From NCBI GenBank assembly GCA_030844565.1, contig JAUUNK010000004.1:11321-75320 (forward strand): a DNA stretch of 64,000 nt. Direction: 5' to 3'. The stretch is from Bacteroides ovatus (GTDB taxonomy: Bacteria > Bacteroidota > Bacteroidia > Bacteroidales > Bacteroidaceae). A program made the translations under genes and the position numbers. A model generated the notes under the pieces. That model did not search any database and was not told the origin of the DNA. It was given only the letters and a program-made list of their open reading frames with translations. The stretch's first letter is position 1. Every line of letters begins with the position of its first letter. Positions 18,665-27,201 of this stretch are shown one piece after another.

Positions 18665-19707
18665 TTATTCACATTGCAGATAACTTGAAAAAGGTTCTCC
18701 TTCTTCACCTTCCTCAGGTTTATCGCCTTCGTCGTCTGATTTGGTAATTATAATTGTCCTATTTTTATTAGTAAAGACATAATCTATGCGCAAAATCGTT
18801 TCTCCATCGGGAATCCCAAAGAAACCGACAGGCCATAAAGTCAGAGTATATGTATCTCCATATTTCCCATATTTCTTCATCAGAGTCTTTTCAGTCTTTT
18901 CGATAACAGGATATTCCTTTCCTTGATCGGTATAAGCTATCGCTTCCATATAAATATCATCCTTGGACGAAATTAAATCGTTCGTCTGGCCCCCCCCTGA
19001 AAACTGAATGTCACAAAGTCATCTTGCAAAGCAGCTAAAGGCTCTACCTTATTATAGTGCATATTACAGAAATCAGTTACCAATCCTTCTCCCTCTACCA
19101 CTTCAAAACATTCCGATTCAGCAATTGCAAAATGATCTTTATCTTTACTGTAGCCATCATCCGTATGATTGATAAAGAAGCCGATATGCGCTTTTAAGTT
19201 TTTAGGTCCTGTTTTACATTTAATAGTGACAACAAAATCTGTCGTTCCATTGGGGACCCTCTCGGCTGTCGTTCTGTAAACCACCCATTCCATGTCATTC
19301 AATACATTTGATAATGTACCAAATTCATTCATCAATAAATCCGGCCAACTAAGATTTTTTCCTTTGGGTAGTTCCGATTCCGGTACAATAATCAAGGGGG
19401 CATCTTCCACATTCATTCCTGGTGCAGTATAAGTCATCGTAGTATTTAACCGCGCATTCCAACTTTTAGGAACTAAAATACCTACTATCAAATTAAAACC
19501 GACTTTCTCTTCATTGGTTTCAGCATGCCCTTCCAACTTAAAAGTCGCTATATCTCCAGCTCTCACGTAGCTAACTTCTTCTCCTTTCTCGTTAAACGGC
19601 AACTTATTAATTTTATCAAGGGCCACACCACACCCGATTATGATTGCTATCAGCAAAGAATAAGATATAATTCGATATATTCGTTTCTGTTTTATATCAC
19701 TTTTCAT
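18665..19707 (-). pseudogene. DUF4961-like PUL protein, frameshifted in a run of eight G
   Basis: The first frame (from ATG 19707) gives a membrane-anchored or lipidated N-terminus (SLLIAIIIGCGVALDKIN), then two immunoglobulin-like halves, and stops soon after VTFSFQGG at the G8 tract (C8 on + at 18990-18997). The second frame (to 18665) carries on with MEAIAYTDQGKEYPV and an acidic tail rich in Asp/Glu. With nine G the frames fuse without a stop: FQGGGQTNDLISSKDDIYMEA. With seven G a stop follows soon. So the gene is one G short of open. The family name is from memory of PUL neighbours (DUF4961 beside DUF5004); function is unknown, probably surface glycan handling. The cause may be slipped-strand variation, decay or a homopolymer sequencing error. 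Confidence 0.8.
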
Positions 19708-19725
19708 AAAATCTTTCCTTTTTAA

Positions 19726-20178
19726 TTATTCAGTCACTTTCTCAAACACATAGATATATGTATTACTAGCGCACCCCGGACTCAGCAAAAGTGTTATCTG
19801 CCGCTTTCCATTCATAATCGGATACTTTATTTCTGCAATCACTTCTGTATTTGCGCCCGTTTCTTTAAAAGAAAGATGAAAAGGATATTGCGGATCGTCA
19901 ACATACCATGTCCCATCCTTCTTTACCAGAAAAGGCAAATAATTCTCTATCGTATACGTGTTATCTTTGTTTAAGGATAGACTGAATTTACTAAAATCCA
20001 TAGCCTGTGTAATATCCGTTCCATTACGTGACACAGTAGCTAACCGCCATTTGCCATCTAATTGTTTCGGCAACTCCGTGTAAGTTTCAGGGGTTATTTC
20101 GTCTTTAAAAGTATCGCAAGAACTTGCCACAGCTAATAAAGCGAAAAGTAAAATTGTTATATGTATTTTATATTTCAT
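19726..20178 (-). CDS. DUF5004-like lipoprotein (lipocalin-like)
   Basis: About 150 residues from ATG 20178; a GTG eight codons upstream is possible but would precede the signal peptide awkwardly. The lipobox is LLAVASSC with Cys at about 21. The mature part (LDGKWRLATVSRNGTDIT, FSLSLNKDNTYTIENY, DGTWYVDDPQ, ITLLLSPG, YIYVFEKV) has the short beta-strand pattern of lipocalin-like DUF5004 proteins that accompany SusC/SusD genes. Its role is unknown; a surface accessory binding protein is the usual guess. It lies 24 bases after SusD (D1) and 18 bases before the DUF4961-like gene. Confidence 0.75.
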   Translation of the reverse strand: MKYKIHITILLFALLAVASSCDTFKDEITPETYTELPKQLDGKWRLATVSRNGTDITQAMDFSKFSLSLNKDNTYTIENYLPFLVKKDGTWYVDDPQYPFHLSFKETGANTEVIAEIKYPIMNGKRQITLLLSPGCASNTYIYVFEKVTE

Positions 20179-20202
20179 AGTTCTGCTTTTTATAAACGAC
20201 AC

Positions 20203-22023
20203 TTATTCGTAATAGGGATTTTGCAACAACTTCTTTGATTTCACAGTTTCTTTATAAGGTATGGGATAGAAATACATTGCCTTACGGAAGATATGACGCC
20301 GCACATCAATTACACGACCGGTTCTTACTCCATTTACATCTTTTGTAATCTCATAGCCTTGCATCATCTTATTATCCGTATCTTCCACAATCATCCAACG
20401 ACGCACGTCAAAGAAACGATGTCCCTCAAATGCTAATTCTAATCTGCGTTCCAAACGAATAGCTTCGGACATTTCATTGCGGTCCATATTCTCTTTCAAC
20501 CCGTACATTCCGTCCTCTCCCGCCTCTATACCGGCTCGTTCACGTATCAGTTTCAACACTTCATAAGGACTGATTTTATTATCTCCCAATACATCTTCAT
20601 GGGTCGGTCCGTAATATTCATTAACTGCTTCAGCATAGTTTAAGAGGATTTCTGCATATCGTATCAATGGACGAGACTGTGGTCCAGCAGGAAAGGTATT
20701 AGCAGAGATTTTTCTATGTACAGATTTACGCGTATAATATCCAGTGGGTGTTCCCTGATAAATAGCATCTTTTGTGGCACCTATTCCTTTATAAATATAA
20801 ATAGACCCCACCACTCTATTGCTTATCATTTTGCATCCGTCATAAGTAACCGTATTTCCAAAACGCGGATCACGATTCACATTGGGTTCCAAAGGGTCAT
20901 AGGGAAAAGCACTTTCCGTTATCGATTTGCCATCTTTCATAGGAAACAACTCTGCCAGCCCATGATAAATATATCCACCGACACCGTCCCCACCTGTAGT
21001 AGGAGGAGCATACCATTTCTGGAATCCGAATCCGTCTTCGGCCTTTCTCTCCAAAATAGTCTCGCAATAAGCTCCCAGATCATACATTTTTCCATCGGTA
21101 CCATCCTTCAACTTAACAAAATCTTTAGCTTGGAAGATAGCATAGAATCCCCACCCGGGCTCTTCCTTGTTTTCATCATCCCAATGTCGGCTGTAGAGAG
21201 TGAATTTATTCATCTTCATAACATCAAGCGCTGCATCTACCGCCAATTTCCAACGCTCCTGGTCATACTCAGGATAACCAAGCAACTCCTTAGGATACTC
21301 AGAAGGAGCAAAATCACTACCATTGAAAAGTTTGCTGGCTGCATATAAACGCACACGTGAAACCAATGCTTTACAAGCAGCTCCACTAATACGCCCGTGG
21401 TCAAAACCAATTCTTATATCCGGTAGATCTTTCTCTGCCTCTTTACATTCATTAATAATATACTCTACACAATCTGCATAAGTATCCCGAGTGGTCTTTA
21501 TTTCATCAGTCGACTCATATACAGTATCACCAATCAGAGGTATTCCCCCATAATGTCTAAGCAACATAGCATAATACCAAGCCCGAAGGAAACGTGCTTC
21601 TGCTTTATATTTTGTTTTAGTGGTAATCGCCATAGGAGTACCTTCTACATATTTTAGAAAAACATTTACCCTACGAATGTTTCGATAAGTTATTCGCCAC
21701 ACATCATCTTCAGATACAGCAACGGGATTCACCGTACCGGTTGCAAACAAAATGTCGGTAGCAATGGAAGCTGTTTCTTTAAACTCCGCCTCATCACAAC
21801 TGGTCTGTAATCCCCCATGTTCTCCACCATACCGGTTGGGGTTAGTATCAAAACCTATATCTACATAAATTTGGGTTAGAAAACCTGCTGTATAGGTGCT
21901 ATCGGCAAAAACAGTCTCCCGATCTAAATCGGTGATTTCTGTCTCACCCAAGAAGTCATCTGAGCAAGATGAAACTATCCAGAGACCTATAATAGGTAAG
22001 AATAAATAAAATAAGTTTTTCAT
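20203..22023 (-). CDS. SusD/RagB-type glycan-binding lipoprotein (D1)
   Basis: About 606 residues from ATG 22023 (a GTG two codons earlier is unlikely). Lipobox LWIVSSC with Cys near 20. SusD signatures: YKAEARFLRAWYYAMLLRHYGG, LIRYAEILLNYAEAVNEY, RLERRLELAFEGHRFFDVRRW, and the C-terminal FYPIPYKE...LLQNPYY. It is the first gene of the PUL, ahead of its SusC genes, which is unusual. Its receptor partner is probably C1 at 15506-18643, with the DUF5004- and DUF4961-like proteins between. No regulator gene is attached to this operon. Confidence 0.94.
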   Translation of the reverse strand: MKNLFYLFLPIIGLWIVSSCSDDFLGETEITDLDRETVFADSTYTAGFLTQIYVDIGFDTNPNRYGGEHGGLQTSCDEAEFKETASIATDILFATGTVNPVAVSEDDVWRITYRNIRRVNVFLKYVEGTPMAITTKTKYKAEARFLRAWYYAMLLRHYGGIPLIGDTVYESTDEIKTTRDTYADCVEYIINECKEAEKDLPDIRIGFDHGRISGAACKALVSRVRLYAASKLFNGSDFAPSEYPKELLGYPEYDQERWKLAVDAALDVMKMNKFTLYSRHWDDENKEEPGWGFYAIFQAKDFVKLKDGTDGKMYDLGAYCETILERKAEDGFGFQKWYAPPTTGGDGVGGYIYHGLAELFPMKDGKSITESAFPYDPLEPNVNRDPRFGNTVTYDGCKMISNRVVGSIYIYKGIGATKDAIYQGTPTGYYTRKSVHRKISANTFPAGPQSRPLIRYAEILLNYAEAVNEYYGPTHEDVLGDNKISPYEVLKLIRERAGIEAGEDGMYGLKENMDRNEMSEAIRLERRLELAFEGHRFFDVRRWMIVEDTDNKMMQGYEITKDVNGVRTGRVIDVRRHIFRKAMYFYPIPYKETVKSKKLLQNPYYE

Positions 22024-22352
22024 ATACACAGAAATAGCGGTTAATAAATTAATTGATAAACTCTAAAAGGATAATATTTATTATTATTAGCTCTCTTTAA
22101 TATCTAACAGCCTCCTTCTATTTAAATTAGAACGATTTATAGTCTATATACCGTTAAAACAATCATGGATTTTTTATCAGTACTGTTCTTACTTGCTAAG
22201 AAAAATCATTAGAGCATATTCAAACTACCTACAAATAAAAAAGACTCTCTCCTTCGTTAAGAAAGAGAGAGCCCTAAAACAATTCTAATTAATACTGCTT
22301 ATGAATAGTAGCCACTGCTCATATTCATATTATGAATTTTCACTTTCTTCCT
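22024..22352. other. Intergenic region: PUL leader and rhamnosidase terminator
   Basis: About 330 bases. The right part holds the terminator of the GH78 gene (listed separately). The left part, 22024-22230, must hold the promoter and leader of the long PUL, but I found no TAnnTTTG box on the reverse strand. A purine-rich AGAAGGAGGC (reverse, about 22110-22120) lies far upstream of the start codon. Nothing else is recognisable. Confidence 0.6.
22232..22274 (-). terminator. Rho-independent terminator after the GH78 gene
   Basis: On the reverse strand GGCTCTCTC...CTT pairs with AAGGAGAGAGTC (loop AACG), followed by TTTTTTATTTG. It lies about 80 bases after the stop of the rhamnosidase gene and isolates it from the downstream PUL. 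Confidence 0.85.
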
Positions 22353-25055
22353 TCAATTATGGGAAGGAATAGAAGAGGTTACTTTAAAATCAAATTTATA
22401 ATTACCACTTTCTAACAAGACCGGTTGTTTCTTCCTCTTAATCTTTTTTCCATCTTTTTCAGAGGACACACAGTTTCCCGGCTGGCAAATAGTAGCAGTC
22501 ACTCCGGCAGGAAGCGTCACCTGAAGATTTAATTTATTTCCTTCCAATTCCCAATCTACCTTAATTTTACCGTAAGGAGTTTCTTTCGTCACCTTTGCCC
22601 AAGTCACTCCTTGGGGAATTTGAGGATCAATATACACATGTCGATACGCCGGGGCATATTCATCCGGACGGATACCCCCTATTGCCTGATAAAACCAAGT
22701 ACCGATGCCATTATAACAATTATGGACGCGGCTACGTTCACCACTCCAATATTCCCAAGTGGCTGTGGCACCGTTGTCTATCATATAGAGATAACCGGGA
22801 TAATCGCGTTTCTTCAACATTCGATAGAAGAAATCGGCTTCTTTGTTTCGTGTTATCCACTCTGTCAGAATGGGTACTCCTACTAAGCCCACTGCAATAT
22901 GCCCTTGATGCTTCTGTTCAGTAATAAGCATCATCTTTTGTTTTACTTGGTTGTACAAAGAATCTGGAACTACACCCACAAGCATGGGGTAGCACATGTC
23001 CAGCTGCGAACCTGTAGCATAAATACCTTCCATCGGGCGATAAAAGGTACGGTGAATCAGCTTATTAAGATTATTCTTACGGATAGCAAATGTTTCCGCT
23101 TCCTCTGGTTTGCCTAACGCGATAGCTATTTTCTCCATGGTTGCCAGACATTCACTGATAAAACAGTTGTTGACCAGGTCTACCGAAGATTGCGCACCGG
23201 CGTCCACTCCCATCGGAGCCAGCCAGTCACCCAGATACCAATCGCGGTATTCCGTATCGGGCCAACGTTTCAGCAATCCGTCTACAGTATATTTATCTAC
23301 ATACTTAAACCATTCCTTCATCTTGGGATAATATTTGGCAATCAATCGCGGGTCGTTGTAATTCAAATAGGTCCGCCAAGGTGCTTGAACTATAAATCCG
23401 CACCAATAGGGACCGCCGCCACCCGCTCCGGGATTGGGAGCAACATGCGGCAAGCTTCCCCCCTCACGCATCGCATCCCCCCATGCCTGCACCCAGTTGC
23501 AAAACGTAGGGGAGACATCGTACATAGTCTGTAAAGTCATCGTGGAAGAATTTCCATCGCCTCCATAGCCTGCACGTTCCAGATGGGGGCAGTCTACCAT
23601 ATATCCACTGAAAGTCAGGCACTTCATGGTATGTTGAATCATCGAGTGGATAGCATTTAAATCGGCATCAGAACATTCAAAAGTGGCTGTTTGCCGGTAG
23701 TCTCCGTAAATTTGGAGAGATTTCATCCAGATAGCTTGGGGCTTCACTGGAAGATTAGAAAGGCGTACATAGCGATAAGCGTGGTGATTAAACTTATTCC
23801 GGAAACATTCTCCACTGCGACCGCCGGATACATAAATGTCACTTTCGCCTTGCTTGTCGAATCCACCTTCTTTAGTGAGATTATCGCTATATTCCATTGT
23901 TACCTCGTGTCCGGTAGGCAAATGGGGCATACACATTTCAAACCATCCGGTCTGCACTTTTCCCATATCTACCAACCAAATGTCTTTGCCTATATTCTTA
24001 ATAGACACTGGTTGCAGCACATCATGTATCTTGTTTGCCTCACACATTTGAGGTGAAACAATATGTTCGGGCACATTCACTTTCACCACCGGATACCATT
24101 TCATTTTATCCAGAAAGGCAGGCGAGAAGTCTTCGGGTACGATTCTTCCATCCACTCTCTCACCACCGAATTGCAAGGCACACCAATTGCCTGTATCCGA
24201 ATAACCGCTTTCGCGTCCGCTCCACGAAACATCAGTAACAGCCAGTGGTTCCCATCTGTTATTTTTTCGCATATCCAGTTCCGCCTTTACCAACGGTCCC
24301 TCATAAGCGGCTCCAAAAGTAGTTTTCTTATACCAGCCCTGACCAAGCCATATCAAGAGGTCGTTCTCTCCATGTTGCAAATAAGGAGTAACTTCATAAG
24401 TAACGCTTAGCGAACGTTTGTTTAACTGGGAAACCGCCGGAGAGAGAACATTATCCCCTACTTTTTTCCCATTGATATATACTTCATGGTATCCTAATGC
24501 ATTGACATGAAGAAAGGTAGTCTGTATCTCATCCTCTATCTGCACCTTCTTCCGGAGCAAAGGGGCACACACTTTTCCTCCTTCGGGAGCAAGCCCGATA
24601 TAATCGCCTTTCCACTGGGTTCTATCCAGAATGCCAATGCCAAATCTTGCGATAGAGCTCCACTCCGATTTATGACCTCTCCGGTTCCAAACACGGACTT
24701 TCCAGTAACATAAAGAACGGGAACTTAATGCAGTCCCCTTATAAGGAACCATTACGGATGCGTCCGATTTTATTTTTCCGGAGCTCCACAAGTCAGCTTC
24801 ACCACGGAGAAGCAAAAGACTGTCCGATGACACCTGAATCTCGTAACAAGCTTGCCCACTTCCGGTATCTCCGCCTTGCAGTTCCCAACTGAAATACGGA
24901 GTAGTGTTGTCTATGGCTAAAGGATTTATCAAATTCTCACACTTTAAATCTGACACACGGAAAGGCTGAACTTGGTTTTTGCCATACATCATCATCGATA
25001 TACAGCAGAAAACACCTGCCAATGCCGGATATATCCATCGTTTTCTTATAGTCAT
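22353..25055 (-). CDS. GH78 family alpha-L-rhamnosidase
   Basis: 900 residues with a hydrophobic N-terminal export signal (about 7-24). Domain order fits the family: Ig-like N-domain (PFRVSDLKCENLINPLAI), two beta-sandwich domains (about 150-330; ALGYHEVYINGKKVG), and an (alpha/alpha)6 catalytic barrel from about 455, then a C-terminal beta domain. The catalytic-region motif reads DCPHLERAGYGGD at 488-500, so the general-acid Glu is about 493; this is a variant of the more common DCPQRDER form. A second conserved block is TWEYWSGERSRVHNCYNG, where a Glu acts as base. It removes terminal alpha-L-rhamnose from plant or bacterial glycans. It is a single-gene unit bounded by terminators on both sides, next to but not in the PUL. 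Confidence 0.93.
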   Translation of the reverse strand: MTIRKRWIYPALAGVFCCISMMMYGKNQVQPFRVSDLKCENLINPLAIDNTTPYFSWELQGGDTGSGQACYEIQVSSDSLLLLRGEADLWSSGKIKSDASVMVPYKGTALSSRSLCYWKVRVWNRRGHKSEWSSIARFGIGILDRTQWKGDYIGLAPEGGKVCAPLLRKKVQIEDEIQTTFLHVNALGYHEVYINGKKVGDNVLSPAVSQLNKRSLSVTYEVTPYLQHGENDLLIWLGQGWYKKTTFGAAYEGPLVKAELDMRKNNRWEPLAVTDVSWSGRESGYSDTGNWCALQFGGERVDGRIVPEDFSPAFLDKMKWYPVVKVNVPEHIVSPQMCEANKIHDVLQPVSIKNIGKDIWLVDMGKVQTGWFEMCMPHLPTGHEVTMEYSDNLTKEGGFDKQGESDIYVSGGRSGECFRNKFNHHAYRYVRLSNLPVKPQAIWMKSLQIYGDYRQTATFECSDADLNAIHSMIQHTMKCLTFSGYMVDCPHLERAGYGGDGNSSTMTLQTMYDVSPTFCNWVQAWGDAMREGGSLPHVAPNPGAGGGGPYWCGFIVQAPWRTYLNYNDPRLIAKYYPKMKEWFKYVDKYTVDGLLKRWPDTEYRDWYLGDWLAPMGVDAGAQSSVDLVNNCFISECLATMEKIAIALGKPEEAETFAIRKNNLNKLIHRTFYRPMEGIYATGSQLDMCYPMLVGVVPDSLYNQVKQKMMLITEQKHQGHIAVGLVGVPILTEWITRNKEADFFYRMLKKRDYPGYLYMIDNGATATWEYWSGERSRVHNCYNGIGTWFYQAIGGIRPDEYAPAYRHVYIDPQIPQGVTWAKVTKETPYGKIKVDWELEGNKLNLQVTLPAGVTATICQPGNCVSSEKDGKKIKRKKQPVLLESGNYKFDFKVTSSIPSHN

Positions 25056-25182
25056 CCTACATACTTTTCCTTATAAGACGAACCATCTTTAACGGACCAC
25101 TAAAAAGAACCAAGATTCTTTCCTTTCTCCAATAACAGAACTCTGCCTATATACATCCTCCTAACAAATAATTCAGCCTAAC

Positions 25183-25235
25183 AAAAAAAGGATTACACGA
25201 CCGTTCCTTGTAAGCTAGTCGTATAATCCTTTCCG
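25183..25235 (-). terminator. Rho-independent terminator after glutamine synthetase
   Basis: On the reverse strand AAAGGATTATACGACTAG pairs with GGTCGTGTAATCCTTT (one mismatch inside), followed by TTTTTGTTAG. It lies about 35 bases after the glnA stop codon. Confidence 0.85.
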
Positions 25236-25267
25236 TAGAAAGCCGAATGGGACCGAACTATAAAAAC

Positions 25268-26770
25268 CTATCCACAGTGGAAGTATTTATGCACCAGATT
25301 CAGCATCTCCTGCGGTTTCCCTTCCAAGTCGGAACGTAGCGTTTTATCCTCATAGCTACGGAGTTTATTGATAATACCGTCAATCATAGCCGGACTGAAC
25401 ACATCATATTGCTCAAAGATAGCACGTTGCTGCTGTAAGCAGTCGGCAGATGCTGCACAACTATCCGGCAGCTGAGCCAACGATTTCAATTTATCTTCAT
25501 TCTCTTTCTGATGGATATTCACGTTTACGTATGTTCTCTTAGCAATCTCCAGCGCATTTTCTATCTCGAAGCCATGACGGCAGGCAACAGCCAATCCTGC
25601 CAGCAGTTGATACAAATCTGCCGAACCATCCGGAGAACGCATCTCTACGGTCTGCTTCTGGCTGGTGTCGAAATGGCTTTCGGTTTCCAACGGGTTTGCC
25701 AGCGTACACATATCCGTCTTAGAAGCCCAGCCCAGGGGTACACGAACTAACACGGAACGGTTGCGGTCGCCCCAACAAACATTCGTGGGAGCTTCCTGAT
25801 GAGGAACCAGACGGAAATAAGAAGTGGGATTCGTATTACCAAACGCTGTAATAGAAGGAGCAAGCTCCATCATTCCTGCAATAGCCTTGCGGGCTGTTTC
25901 AGACAAACTGCCATCATTCAACATTTGATTCTGCCCGTCTTTCATGATGCGCATGTGAATATGCAGACCGGAACCTGCCTTTCCCGCCGTAATCTTAGGC
26001 GCGAAGGTGATGTTATACCCACATTTATTCCCTAAATTACGGATTACCCATTTAGCAATCATCAACTGGTCTGCCGCATCCTCGGCACGGACCGGAAGAA
26101 ATTCGATTTCATTCTGTTCGTAGATGCAGCCATCCAAAGTGAAATTGCCCACCTCGGAGTGCCCATACTTGATTTGCCCGCCTGCCTGGGCAATATAAGA
26201 CATACATTGAGTGCGGAAATCGTTGAATTTAGCATAAGGAGCCGACTCATGATAACCTCGCTGGTCGGTAGCCGGGAACATCCCTGTATCCGGCGCAATC
26301 ACGTAATACTCCAATTCTCCCATTGCCTGGAACTCCATACCTGTTACCTCCGTAAAAGCTTTACATGCCTTGTGCAAGGTATATTCGGGGGAACTCTCCA
26401 ACGGTTCGCCGTCTTTATTGAAGAAAGAGCACAACATGGAAAGCGTCGGCAACTCTGCAAACGGGTCTACAAAAGCTGTGCGAAAACGGGGAACCACATA
26501 CAAATCGCTGCTACCCGCCTGAATAAAAGGGAACAAGCTCGAACCGTCTACCCGTTCACCACAAGTGAGGATAGCCTCGAGATAAGCAATATCATTAATC
26601 ACAAAATTCAAGGTTTTCAACCGTCCGTCGGCAGCAGGATACATGAAGTTAACCATGCGAATATCATTTTCCACTATAAAACTAATGATATCTTTTTTAG
26701 TAAATTGGGCAGCAGGCTTTCCCAAAGCAGCTACCAAACGATTAGGGTTCATTAAAAGTTCTTGATTCAT
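25268..26770 (-). CDS. glnA: Glutamine synthetase, type I-like
   Basis: 500 residues, cytoplasmic; joins glutamate and ammonia using ATP. The N-terminal beta-grasp part (about 20-120) includes VNFMYPAADGRLKTL and CGERVDGSS; the catalytic domain has MGELEYYV (metal-binding Glu), QNEIEFLPVRAEDAADQ, GSGLHIHM, NPTSYFRLVPHQEAPTNVCWGDRNRS (ATP and glutamate site) and VEMRSPDGSADLYQLLAGLAVA. Length is close to the 440-500 of GlnA and far from the 700-plus of the type III enzyme also found in Bacteroides. The match is diverged from proteobacterial GlnA and I saw no clear adenylylation-site tyrosine, so a specialised GlnA-like role is possible. The gene lies 37 bases downstream of a decayed patatin gene and probably uses the promoter beyond it. 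Confidence 0.88.
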   Translation of the reverse strand: MNQELLMNPNRLVAALGKPAAQFTKKDIISFIVENDIRMVNFMYPAADGRLKTLNFVINDIAYLEAILTCGERVDGSSLFPFIQAGSSDLYVVPRFRTAFVDPFAELPTLSMLCSFFNKDGEPLESSPEYTLHKACKAFTEVTGMEFQAMGELEYYVIAPDTGMFPATDQRGYHESAPYAKFNDFRTQCMSYIAQAGGQIKYGHSEVGNFTLDGCIYEQNEIEFLPVRAEDAADQLMIAKWVIRNLGNKCGYNITFAPKITAGKAGSGLHIHMRIMKDGQNQMLNDGSLSETARKAIAGMMELAPSITAFGNTNPTSYFRLVPHQEAPTNVCWGDRNRSVLVRVPLGWASKTDMCTLANPLETESHFDTSQKQTVEMRSPDGSADLYQLLAGLAVACRHGFEIENALEIAKRTYVNVNIHQKENEDKLKSLAQLPDSCAASADCLQQQRAIFEQYDVFSPAMIDGIINKLRSYEDKTLRSDLEGKPQEMLNLVHKYFHCG

Positions 26771-26807
26771 CTTTTGTTAGTTTGTTATTTAATATAAAAT
26801 ATGCCAT

Positions 26808-27051
26808 TTATAGTTTCTTCCACTCTGCCAATCCGCAAAGAGGATCTTTCAGGAATTTCTCCCAATCTGCTTTCAATGGGTCTTCACGGAATGGTTCCAC
26901 CGGAGATGGTAGATAAAACAACAACATGGTCTAACAATGTAGTTCCTCCCATTTGGATTGAATGAAGATAAGACAATGCTCCCAAATGGAACGTAGCCGC
27001 ACGATAGCCCCCACCGGAAAATGTAAGAGCACTTCTCAGATTGTCTTTCAT
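26808..27051 (-). pseudogene. Patatin-like phospholipase remnant (large internal deletion)
   Basis: Translation from ATG 27051 gives about 55 residues with the patatin N-terminus: ALTFSGGGYRAATFHLGALS (glycine-rich oxyanion loop), then LLDHVVVLSTISGGTIP and a stop. The +1-shifted frame then reads EDPLKADWEKFLKDPLCGL and AEWKKL before a TAA at 26808-26810, which looks like the C-terminus or an internal piece of the same protein. Intact patatin-like lipases are several hundred residues, so most of the gene is missing. The fragment lies downstream of a good promoter and directly upstream of glnA. Confidence 0.7.
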
Positions 27052-27098
27052 ACCTTTGACTTTTAGTTATTCCATCCACAGCATTGCGGATAGTGAAC

Positions 27099-27129
27099 CA
27101 AAGATAAGTAAAATATTACCAAAGGCAAA
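27099..27129 (-). promoter_or_regulatory. Bacteroides-type promoter ahead of the patatin remnant and glnA
   Basis: On the reverse strand a -33 TTTG (27126-27129) is followed after 19 bases by the -7 box TATCTTTG (27099-27106), matching TTTG-N19-TAnnTTTG. Transcription would start near 27092, 40 bases before the remnant's ATG and about 320 bases before glnA. Confidence 0.78.
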
Positions 27130-27143
27130 GAAAATTCCGGATA

Positions 27144-27185
27144 GAAAACTCTCCCCCATCGCAAATAACAGCAATGAGGGAGAGA
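27144..27185 (-). terminator. Rho-independent terminator after the GH2 gene
   Basis: On the reverse strand CTCTCCCTCATTGC pairs with GCGATGGGGGAGAG (two mismatches), followed by TTTTC. It begins 17 bases after the GH2 stop codon. Confidence 0.75.
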
Positions 27186-27201
27186 TACGACTAGGGGAGC
27201 A

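Larger units (their letters stand above)
26771..27201. other. Intergenic region holding a patatin remnant, promoter and terminator
   Basis: 431 bases without an intact gene. From right to left it contains the terminator of the GH2 gene, a good -33/-7 promoter, a patatin-like pseudogene with a large internal deletion, and a short AT-rich stretch before glnA. The reverse frame 26873-27079 is an out-of-frame reading of the remnant. Confidence 0.75.

Noticed and set aside
26873..27079. 68-residue reverse-strand gene
   Set aside because: It is an out-of-frame reading; the correct frame over the same bases gives a patatin N-terminus.
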